NCBI RefSeq assembly: GCF_947179165.1 | Contig: NC_077245.1 | Coordinates: 39,611,286 to 39,675,285, forward strand | Reading direction: 5' to 3' | Source: Solanum dulcamara | Taxonomy: Eukaryota > Streptophyta > Magnoliopsida > Solanales > Solanaceae | Length of the DNA: 64,000 nt | Part shown: positions 55,382-64,000 of the stretch, piece after piece | Numbering within the stretch: the stretch's first letter is position 1 | How the letters are laid out: each line of letters begins with the position of its first letter | Notes under the pieces: generated by a model | The model's database searches: none | What the model was told of the DNA's origin: nothing | Seen by the model: only the letters and a program-made list of their open reading frames with translations | Made by a program: the position numbers and the translations under genes

Positions 55382-57639
55382 ATGGCTAATCTGGATGTGC
55401 TGCTTTACTTCAATGACCGATGAGATTCTAGCAACAAGTATATTAATTACTTGGCAGATGGTGTGTTGATAAATACCGATTCAACATTTGCTAGCCTCGT
55501 TTCTGTGATTGCTGCTCAATTTTCAATAGACACATCAACAAGTAAAGTTGAAATCAGATATAAGATTGATGAAAGGTCTCCTCCAATTCGAATTCATAAT
55601 GATATGGGAGTAAAAGTGTATATTGAAACCAAAAAGGAACATAGACATATGTCAAAATACCCTTTATGTGTCACAACAATTGAATCGGTCAACTTGGAGA
55701 GTGATTCCACTTTAATTTCACTATTATGTTCAGACACTTCAGAAGACATATGGATTACACACAATTCATACTTTTCTAATGCATTTAGTGGTATCGGTGA
55801 TGCGCGACAGTTAATTGGCTTTGGATCATGTGAGGAAGTTGATGAACAAGAAGAAATACAACCAGGCATCATTATTAACCCCAATCAATCTTTCTTTGAG
55901 AAAGATCAAGTTTACAAAAATAAATATGTCCTTACCAGTGCACTAAAAAGATATTTCATTCTTAAACACTTCGAATTCAAGACATTGAGATCAAGCTCAA
56001 CATGGTAAGACTCAAATTCAAGTTAGTTTATACTATTGATTGTCTATTAATAATTTTTTTCAATAGCTATTCAATACAATGCCTCGAAGAAATCTGTAGT
56101 TGGAATTTATGCGCTTCAAGCGTGAATAAATCTCAAATATTCATTGTTAGAGATTTTGAAAGTGAACACACGTGTTTGTTGCTACATAATTTATTATCGG
56201 AAAGACAAGCAACACAGACAGTTGTTGGGAGTATTATTATTGCCAAATGTATTGATCCAGATGCCAACTACGCACCAAGAGATATACAAAATGAGATGTT
56301 ACAAGAATATAGTGTGCGGCTCACATATATGTAAGCTTGGAGAGCTAAAGAAAAAGCTCTTGAATTAGTCTGAGGTGATCCATCTCAATCATATGCAAAG
56401 TTGCCAAGTTACTTTCACATACTAGAAGCAACTAACCCTGGTTCTTATATACAAAAATGTATTAATAATGTATTAAACATTATACCTGATGTAGGGAGTA
56501 TACTGCCGCTTACTTATGCCATTGTTGATTCAGAGAATGATGCATCTTGGAGGTGGTTTTTTGAACAATTCAGAGAGGCATTTGGTCAAAGATCAGAGAT
56601 GTGTATCGTTTCAGATAGGCATGCAAGCATTATTAAGGCAACTTCAACTGTCTATGATGAAATACCTCATTTCGCGTGTATATGGTACTTGTTGAAAAAC
56701 ATAATGAAAAACTTCAGAAAGAGTCAGCAAAAGGTAACGGAATTGTTCTACTCTATGGCAAAAACATACACCACGGTAGAGTTTAATCAACATATGACAA
56801 TTGTTGAGAAGATAGATAAGAGGATTAAAGACTACTTGCTGAACATTGGATACAACAAATGGTCACGTGTTCATGCTCAGGTAAATAGGACTTGGATGAT
56901 GACATAAAACATTGCAGAATCAGTCAATTCAAGAACAAGATATGCCAAAGTTCTTACAGTCTTGCACCTCCTAGAATTCATGAGACAACTTGTTCAAAAA
57001 TGGAATAACAATAACAGGTCAAAGGCAATATTTTCAGGATTTTACCTTGGGAAAAAGTATGAAAAAATTCTACAACGTAACAAAACTGCATTGGAGAAAT
57101 TAAGAGTATGATATTTGTAAATTTCTTTTTGCTAATATTTTTTCTTCTGATTCACATGTAACATCTCTCTTGCTTATATTTCTTCTTATTTTTCATAGGT
57201 TAGGGAGACAGATGAATATGTGTATACAGTATTTGATGGTATTACACGATTCACGGTATGTCTTCAACAACGTACATGCACATATGGGAGATTTCAGTAG
57301 GATGAGTTGCCATGTCCACATGCTTTGGCTGTTTTAACAACAAAACACACTGCTTATGAAAAATATTACTCTGATTACTACACAAGAGGGAATTTATTAT
57401 TGACATACCAGTTTCACTTAAATCCCCTCCCAGATGAAAGCACCTGGAATATACCAACACATGTTCTTGAAGAGGTTGTACTTCCACCACTTGGAAAGAG
57501 ACCTCTTGGGAGGTCAAAATATAAAAGACACACGCAATTGAGAGAAGATGAATTCAAAAAATCAAAAATAACATGCAGTAATTGTGGACAACAAGGTCAC
57601 AACAGGAAGACTTACAAGAATGTTAGGCCTTTGGATTAA
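55382..57639 (+). pseudogene. MuDR-type MULE transposase, catalytic segment deleted
   Basis: Start ATG 55382 (MANLDVLLYFNDR) with TGA soon after, then an open N-terminal exon to 56004 (FSIDTSTSKVEIRYKIDERS, VLTSALKRYFILKHFEFKTL). A GTAAGA donor near 56005 and CAATAG acceptor near 56064 fit an intron. Then come CSWNLCASSVNKSQIFIVRD and ILPLTYAIVDSENDASWRWF, the MULE domain, with the second Asp at IVSDRHASI. Between NPGSYIQ and ILPL, relatives have about 45-60 more residues with the first catalytic Asp (VVDGTFLK type); these are missing. The SWIM finger reads CTYGRFQ-stop-DELPCPHAL, with one Cys changed to Tyr. The C-terminal knuckle CSNCGQQGHNRKTYK has its last Cys as Tyr. Several stops. Non-functional. 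Confidence 0.85.
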
Positions 57640-57716
57640 GAATAAAGAATGACATTTGAAATAAAGAGTAAACTCTGTTTGTTTTAGGTTGTTAGTTTGC
57701 TACAAGAATTCATTTT

Positions 57717-58255
57717 TTAGTTCAAGTTTAATTCATTTTTTGTGGTTTATAGATCACTGAAGGTTTTTTCATTGGCTATAATTTTTATTCGTGTCTAATT
57801 CTCTTCTAATTCAATTTTAGTGTCTATGTAATTCATTTTTAGTTCAAGTCTAATTCGTTTTTGTGTTCTATGGATTACTAGAGGCTTTTTCAATAGCTAC
57901 ATTTTTTATTCGTGTCTAATTCTCTTCTAATTCAATTTAAGTGTGTATGTAATTCATTTTTAGTTCAAGTCTAATTCATTTTTGTGTTCTATGGATTACT
58001 GAAGGCTTTTTCAATAACTACATTTTTCATCTGTGTCTAATTCTATTCTAATTCAAGTTTAATATGTATATAATAATTTTAGTTCAAGACTAATTGCTTT
58101 TTCATTAGCTACACTTTTCATTGGTGTCGAATTCTCTTCTAATTCAACTTTAATATGTATGTAATTCATTTTTATTCAAGTTTAATTCATTTTTATTTCA
58201 AGTTTCATTTTTGTGGTCTATATAACACTGAAGGCGTTCTCAATACAACATTAAT
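57717..58255 (+). repeat. ~124-bp repeat array B (about 4-5 diverged units)
   Basis: Same unit as array A, with 'gttcaagtctaattc', 'ggattactgaaggc' and 'gtgtctaattctcttctaat' phrases, placed just after the transposase stop. More diverged than the array at 63608. Confidence 0.75.
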
Positions 58256-58559
58256 TTATAATGCAGGTTTCAGTTTGATAACACTACTGAAATAATTTAG
58301 CATTAACGTAGCTATGTATTACATTATAAAAAAAGATATATTTTACATGAATAAAAAATTATATTAAAAGTGTATTTTACATTAACAAAAATTATCTTAA
58401 AAAATATAGCACAAAACAATCTTCAAAACCTAACTAATACATCAACTATAAACTGTTTTTAGACAATGTAGTTTTCATAGACATTTTACCTAATATAACT
58501 ACATTTCTTTATTTATGTGGTCTTTCGTCTTCATTTTGAAAGTTACTATTTTACTTCTT

Positions 58560-59545
58560 CACTGCATATTCTCATAGTAGAGCCCCAAACCTCTTTCGGA
58601 GACTGTCTGTACTTAGTTGTTGATTTACAATATCCTGGCCATTGCTCACTAACTTCGTAAATGCAGCCACAAAAACTCCACAGTCTCTACAAAATTTAAA
58701 ATATAAAATCATTATAAAAATACTATTGAGTTTAATAACACCAATATAAAAGATAATATTTATTTGATAAACAATTAAACTTACAATGAATCTTCTTGGT
58801 GTCTAGGAATTCCTTTAGTTATGAACTTAGATTCAATGAGCTCAAACTCATTTTTTCCATTGTATTTAGGTGATGCCTTCAATTCAGGATGCTTATCATA
58901 GAACTTGACCACACTCAAGTAGTGTGGTAAAACCGATGAAATCATGCCAACAGCGTTTTGAGTTAGAAAATTCACCCCCCTCTAGCCGGAAATGAATCAT
59001 ACACCTTCAAAGACCTTTCAACAATATCAAACACAACAAAAATCCAATGATAATCCTCTTTAATGTTTACTGGAAAGAGAACATAATCAACTTTGTCTCA
59101 TGGGTGCTTTCCAACAAACGGTGTCCGTATATATACTCAACAATAGCATCAGAAGCTTTGATTCTAAATTTCTTCTTATTTTCATGAGGTTCATAAAGTT
59201 GAAAATAAGATTGAGCAATCTTTGTCTTGAATAGACAATCAGTAGTTATAAATCGAACATTATTGTTGGTTTCATACTTCCTCTTCTTTCTAATATAATA
59301 AAAAATAACGTCAAGATGCTGCAAAAGTGTTAATTCAGTGAGCTCATTAAAGTTTGTCCAGAAAAATAGGAGAAGAAGTTGATTTAGAAAAATGATGGTG
59401 TTCAACTGGAGTTTACATAACTAACCTCATCATTCCATGCTTGACCAGAATGTGCCAATTTGAAAAACCATTCTTTTGCTTGTACATTGCAAACACCTAT
59501 TTCAAATGCTGGCTTGAGGACATCAACAACATCTGGGTTCTTTCC
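58560..59545 (-). pseudogene. Ulp1-like C48 peptidase domain of the MULE
   Basis: C-terminal cysteine-peptidase part. Exons in order: AFEIGVCNVQAKEWFFKLAH ending at donor GAG/GTTAGT near 59426; acceptor TTTGCAG near 59325, then HLDVIFYYIRKKRKYETNNN to GHRLLESTHETK. A one-base shift near 59088 follows, then DYVLFPVNIKEDYHWIFVVF and VERSLKVYDSFP. SVLPHYLSVVKFYDKHPELK runs to QEDSL at donor 58784. After a 98-bp intron the frame resumes LDCGVFVAAFTKLVSNGQDI. The catalytic triad is visible as His (YHW), Asp (VYD) and Cys (DCGVF, codon 58680-58682). The family cleaves SUMO-like conjugates; MULE versions are of unknown use. A stop also lies between VYDSFP and the next block. Confidence 0.82.
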
Positions 59546-59749
59546 CTCTTTAAAGTATAAAAAAATGAAATTTTCAGTCAGTTAACTCATTTAAACTAAA
59601 GAAAATTTTTGACATATAAAACAACAAACATAAATAAATTACCTCTTTTTTGTACCCGTATAAAGCCACGAAGTGAATGAATCTATCAAATCAGATTCAA
59701 TATCTGATTACAAGTGAAAAGGGGTGTTTTATCTCAAATATTTGACGTG

Positions 59750-61155
59750 TTACACATAAAGTCCCTCCAAATTCAAAATGTTGTTTATAAGGAGATTTAA
59801 TTGACTTTCCTGAAAAAAAATTCTTGCACGCTTCTTCGATGTCGCTTTCTTTTTATTTTCATCCACAGTGGCTTTCTTTTTCTTTTTATTTTCCTCAACA
59901 ATGGCTGCCTTTTTCTTTTTGTTTTCCTCAACAGTGGCTTTCTTTCTTAGATATGATGCTTCTATCTTACGGATCTGGAAAATATCTTCAGCACACAACA
60001 TGAAGTCATTAAGCATTTGAGGAGTTTTTTGACAACCCTTTGCCGCATCGGCATCAGTAGACGCACCACAATCTAGTTTACATTTGTTAGCTGCACTACT
60101 ATTAGGTTGCGCCTCAACTGAATTAAGATCAGCAACCTCTTCTCCTATATACAAAATAAATCTTTTGGTAATGCATTAAGGGAGGAGTAGGTAGAGAAAT
60201 TATAGATCAAAGAAGTTTATTTGAACTTTTAAAATAAAACTAATACCATTTATATCAGCAACAACCTCAGATAAAACTTGTTCAATAGCAATTCCTGCAA
60301 CATCTTCATCTGTACATAACATGAATAATTTAAAAAAAGTTGAATGAAAGTATATGAAATATGTATTATATTTGTATTAAACCCTTCATTACCAATTTTG
60401 CTTTCAGAATTCCCAACAGTAGCAAATTTAATGAAAGCTTTAAACACTTGAGATTTTTCATGCTGAGTTGATTCTACAACTTGAGTGTCATGCCCTCTTG
60501 ACACATGTATTGATGCATCAACACAAGGAGAAAATGCTGTGTGTAATTAAAATATATTACAAGAAAAATATGTGAATAAAAAATTCAAGCTTAAACTACA
60601 ACTTAGATAAGTAAAAAATCTAAACAGTAAATAAACTACTAGTTAACTCCCTGTCAGCAAGCAAAACAAGATATTATAGATGTATTAAAAATATAAAAGA
60701 ACCTCCATTGAAGTCTAATTCACCCAAAAATATCTCGCCAGCCTTTTTGTTAGATGATTTCCTGGTTTTTTGAGTAAAAGAACTGTTGATATCTCTCTTA
60801 GCAAATAACAAAGAAATATCCTTCAATAATTGTTTGTTGGAATTCAGCACAAATTCTTACATTTGAATAGATTGTAAGTCTATCTTCTCTTCAAGAGCTT
60901 CGTGATTTTCATTCGCCTAGTATATAATCAAATATAACACAAATATTAGAATAACAGTTTTGAAAAAGATAAAGCCTAAAGCCAAGTTAGCTTATACATT
61001 TACAAGTTCTTTTCTCAACTCTATAACCTCTCTGGTCAACATATCTAGACTATGCTTTGATTCCTTTGGCTCCAATTTCAAGATTTCAGAATGGTAATCA
61101 CGAGGTTTAGGAAATCTGAATTTAGATACCTCATCTTCACTTGCCATTATATTCT
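59750..61155 (-). pseudogene. middle region of the MULE Ulp1-like gene
   Basis: Several exon-like open pieces join the DUF1985 and peptidase ends: SEDEVSKFRFPKPRDYHSEI (61020-61150), LNSNKQLLKDISLLFAKRD (60700-60870), HVSRGHDTQVVESTQHEKSQ (60400-60510), and a 134-codon block at 59750-60154. The last has three tandem Lys-rich repeats (KKATVEENKKKK, KAAIVEENKKKK, KATVDENKKK) probably forming a charged coil. Exon borders are not all fixed. No domain recognised. Confidence 0.6.
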
Positions 61156-61261
61156 CAAACTGAAATTAAAATACAGAAACAAATAGAAGTATTAACTTAA
61201 GTTGAACTAATATATATGTGTGTGTGTCATATATTGTATTAACTTTGTATAGATACCTTGT

Positions 61262-62083
61262 GTTTTGTAGGCATGAAGATGCCATTTTAAATATGCTTTT
61301 GCCAAGGACTTTTAACAACTGTTTTTCACCTCAAAATTCTTGGAATAGAATCAAAAATTCGAAGAGCTAAATCTTCATCGACTCTAGAACAACACTCAAA
61401 AATCCAAATTTAAAGGGCAAGAGGCAATCCATCTAATATATAGTACTGATTGATTGAATTAAGCTTGTGCCTCACATTATCAAGCAATTTCTTGTAGACA
61501 TCTAAACCCCCGGGTAAGAATTGAATTGTCCAATTTCCACAAGGTAGAAATCTCTATTACTAATTTGCTATTCATTGTTCTAATATGAGAACAAAAAATC
61601 ATTAATAAAAAACAAAACAACTAGTGAAACGGCGGAATCATCATTTATAAATTTTTTTGATAAAAACAACTCGCGTAGATGATTCTTTTGAACACTGATT
61701 TGTTCAGGGAAATAATTGCTCAACAACCGACAAGGAGAATCTGGAATATTAACAGAGCAACCATCACTAACACACTTTAAGCCGATAATTAACCCAAATT
61801 CCCTAAGTCCGAAAAATAGTCTTTTCTCATTTAATTCAACAGCAAATACATCATCTGATGTGTGTTTTAACTCCTTGTTCATAAGGCAATGAATAAGTTG
61901 GAGTTGTGTGATCACTTTTGGAAGGTCAAGAAAGTAATCAAAACAAGTATTCCTAAACAACTCAAACTGTTTTTCAGATAAAGAAAGTTTTATTTTCTCA
62001 ATCAAGTCATGATTAGTATATGACGACCACCTACTTGAATAATACAAAACATCTGGATGTCTCCAAAATTTACGATCCTTCAT
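61262..62083 (-). pseudogene. DUF1985 domain, N-terminus of the MULE Ulp1-like gene
   Basis: ATG 62083 (MKDRKFWRHPDVLYYSSRW) opens a 167-codon frame. FRNTCFDYFLDLPKV, LMNKELKHTSDDVFAVELNE and LFFGLREFGLIIGLKCVSDG match DUF1985, the domain found before Ulp1 in plant MULEs. The frame stops at 61580. Further matching text continues leftward in 61380-61560 (NRDFYLVENWTIQFLPGGLD) and 61270-61400 (IWIFECCSRVDEDLALRIFD, IPRIL), with stops between, so the gene is broken. Role of DUF1985 is unknown. Confidence 0.8.
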
Positions 62084-62272
62084 ATAAATAATATCAATCT
62101 ATCACTATAGATAATGATGTCTTAACATGAACCCTCCAATAGGACTTAAAACCAGCAACAATATAGTAAGCTCAATTAAAATCAGCAACAATATTTAAAA
62201 TCAATAGCAACATACTAACCTCAATTAGAAATATGCAGAGAAAGAACACAAAACATAGGAGACCAAAGTATT

Positions 62273-62566
62273 AGAAGAAGAAAATGAAGAAGAGGGTCAT
62301 GATGATCTCAGTTCTTCATTTACAACCAATGATATCCCCTCAAAGTTTTTGTTATACCAACAATCTGTGTAGGCAAGAATACCCATTTGCCAAAATCTTT
62401 TTTTTAATTAATGAGTAGCTAATTGGACAAACTTGGTTTGTATCTTTTTATTTGTTGCAGTCACCAAAAGGGGATATAAGTTATCTGCATAAATTCTTCT
62501 TGATGTACGTAGGTGGGAGGGTGCCCCTTCATTTTCAGGAAGATTTCTGCGGCACTGGACTTTTGA
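62273..62566 (+). pseudogene. captured two-exon fragment of a methyltransferase-like host gene
   Basis: An open segment ending at about 62371 (EEGHDDLSSSFTTNDIPSKF, then LLYQQSV) is followed by an intron-like gap with a T-rich tract and TTGTTGCAG at 62452-62460. A second open segment follows at 62461-62566 (SPKGDISYLHKFFLMYVGGR, then VPLHFQEDFCGTGLLR) ending AG/GTATAC. The QEDFCGT motif is that of a class of SAM-dependent methyltransferases. The first donor looks damaged. It lies inside the MULE between the Ulp1-like gene and repeat array C. Product identity is from motif memory and should be read as tentative. Confidence 0.5.
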
Positions 62567-62739
62567 GGTATACTTTGAACTACCCTGTGTACTTGAAAAA
62601 CTGGCAATTTTAGCTTATTTGCTGCTCATATGCTCTTTATATTTAAAAGAGCATAAAGTATAATACACAAATTAAAATAAAATAGACTATAATGAAAGTA
62701 TCAAATACACAAAAAAATTCACTTTTGTTCTTTACAGAT
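62567..62739. other. AT-rich spacer
   Basis: Follows the captured exon; no further coding piece, repeat unit or motif was recognised. Confidence 0.4.
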
Positions 62740-62935
62740 CGTTGTCTCTAATTCTCTTCTAATTCAACTTTAATGTGTGTGTAATACACATTTTAGTTCA
62801 AAGTTTAATTCATTTATGTGATGTACAGATCACTAAAGACTTTTTTCATTAGCTACAGGTTTCATTCGTCTCTAATTATCTTCTAATTCAACTTTAATAT
62901 GTGTGTAATACATATAGTTTAAAGTTTAATTCATT
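62740..62935 (+). repeat. ~124-bp repeat array C (about 1.5 units)
   Basis: 'ctaattctcttctaattcaa', 'gtacagatcactaaag' and 'agtttaattcatt' phrases in the same orientation as arrays A, B and D. Confidence 0.75.
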
Positions 62936-63137
62936 AACAAAATAGTAAAAATAAGTTTATACCTTTAGAAAATAATATGCATGCCAAGAAAGAATAAACA
63001 AACAAAAGTAAGGACCATTTTGTTCCTCTTTATTTCCTTTTATAAGCAAAAACTACAATTCTGTATACAATAGAAGTGATTTATCAAATATCAGCTCATA
63101 ATTATAGAAAATCCTAGTAAATATTAAACCAATAATA

Positions 63138-63240
63138 TATACCCAATGTAATCCGACAAGGGTGGTGTGTACACAGTCTTACCCCTACCTTTTGAAGATC
63201 AAGAGATTATAACTGATAGACCCTCGGCTTAAATAAAGCA
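63138..63240 (+). mobile_element. SINE fragment, Au-like
   Basis: 'cccaatgtaatccgacaag', 'gtgtacacagtcttacccct' and 'ctgatagaccctcggctt' match the body of Au-type tRNA-derived SINEs widespread in Solanaceae. The tRNA-like 5' part with box A and B is missing, so it is truncated. No target duplication seen. Confidence 0.65.
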
Positions 63241-63607
63241 AAAATGATATATTTGAGAAGAATGAATTCATTCCCTCATAGAAGTAATCAAATACTAGAT
63301 GTGTTGCCTGTGATTTGCACCAAAAAGAACAGAAGCAAAACTAGTGACAATGTTCAGCAGGACTAATAGATATATGTGGCTTATTTGTAGAGTACAGGCT
63401 TGCAACTTGTAAACATGCATAATTTTAACTGAATACAGACCGAGTAGAGCTACATTTCAATCAATTCGTCAACTACGCCTCAGAGCAAAAACTGAATACA
63501 TTCCTCAAGCATGTTCTTTAGAAATATCATAAGGATGGTTATACAATCAAACTAAATTTCAACACTATCTTTGGAAACAAAACAAGACAGACCTTTGGTG
63601 AAACATC

Positions 63608-64000
63608 CTAATTCTCTTTTAATTCAACTTTAATGTGTGTGTAATACACATTTTAGTTCAAAGTTTAATCATTTTTGTAGTGTACAGATCACTGAAGACT
63701 TTTTTTCATTAGCTACAAGTTTCATTCATCTCTAATTCTCTTCTAATTCAACTTTAATGTGTGTGTAATACACATTTTAGTTCAAAGTTTAATTCATTTT
63801 TGTGGTGTACAGATCACTGAAGACTTTTTGTCATTAGCTATAGATTTCATTCGTCTCTAATTCTCTTCTAATTCAACTTTAATGTGTGTGTAATACACAT
63901 TTTAGTTCAAAGTTTAATTCATTTTTGTGGTGTACAGATAAGTGAAAAAACTTTTTTCAATTAACTATAGATTTCATTTTCTCTTCTAATTCAACTTTAA
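63608..64000 (+). repeat. ~124-bp repeat array D (over 3 units, continues past the edge)
   Basis: Unit starts at about 63608, 63732 and 63856, exactly 124 bp apart, with few differences, then a shortened fourth start before 64000. The key phrases are 'aatgtgtgtgtaatacacat', 'gtgtacagatcactgaag' and 'cattagcta'. More uniform than arrays A and B, so younger or homogenised. Confidence 0.88.

Larger units (their letters stand above)
54320..64000. mobile_element. Mutator-like element carrying MuDR transposase and Ulp1-like gene (right end outside window)
   Basis: A plus-strand MuDR-type transposase (55382-57639) and a minus-strand DUF1985/C48 peptidase gene (58560-62083) face opposite ways between blocks of a ~124-bp repeat. 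Such Ulp1-bearing MULEs (the Kaonashi/KI type) are known in plants. The left end is placed near 54320 because sequence character changes at 'gggtaaatcacctaaatgt'; the TIR cannot be checked as the right end is not in the window. Both genes are defective. Confidence 0.65.

Overview
This is plant nuclear DNA made almost entirely of old, nested transposable elements. I see no intact host gene and no rRNA, tRNA or CRISPR. The base composition is AT-rich. The element set is typical of a dicot pericentromere, and the LTR families, the plant 'Transposase_32' proteins and an Au-type SINE tail most resemble Solanaceae (Solanum-like). The species call is inference from remembered repeat families. Nearly every element reading frame is broken, so the region looks like long-silenced heterochromatin.

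Layout. (1) 1-17496: a minus-strand Ty3/gypsy element (G1) whose 5' LTR was split by a second minus-strand gypsy element (G2, 2699-16717, TSD TGAAA). The 5' LTR of G2 was itself split by a solo LTR (11587-14793, TSD AGTAT). (2) 17497-24049: a plus-strand Athila-like element with a decayed Transposase_32-type ORF and no recognisable pol, carrying a plus-strand solo LTR of the G3 family (20955-23016). (3) 24050-31140: a minus-strand gypsy element G3 with 3' LTR, PPT, pol, protease and gag, but no 5' LTR. (4) 31144-37866: an LTR scrap and a second Athila-like copy, split at 32718-36704 by a minus-strand LINE-like element with a 13-bp TSD and a T-run. That element has a long open ORF1 (partial DUF4283) but no reverse transcriptase. 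(5) 37867-44008: minus-strand gypsy G4, in which one LTR has gag/PBS of one copy on one side and PPT/pol of another copy on the other; the RT is deleted. (6) 44009-50559: a third Athila-like copy whose 3' LTR holds a solo LTR that holds another solo LTR (TSD TAGAG). (7) 50560-54320: gene-free DNA with a Stowaway MITE and a 1.15-kb terminal-inverted-repeat element with a 9-bp TSD. (8) about 54320 to the right edge: a Mutator-like element with a damaged MuDR-type transposase on the plus strand, a DUF1985/Ulp1-like (C48 peptidase) gene on the minus strand, arrays of a ~124-bp repeat, a SINE fragment, and what looks like a captured two-exon piece of a host methyltransferase-like gene.

The gypsy polyproteins encode gag, protease, RT, RNase H and integrase, the parts of one retrotransposition cycle. 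G2, G3 and G4 have each lost at least one catalytic residue or domain. The most unusual items are the RT-less DUF4283 LINE-like element with its repetitive 3' region, the Ulp1-bearing MULE with its apparent host exon capture, and the shared-LTR structure of G4.
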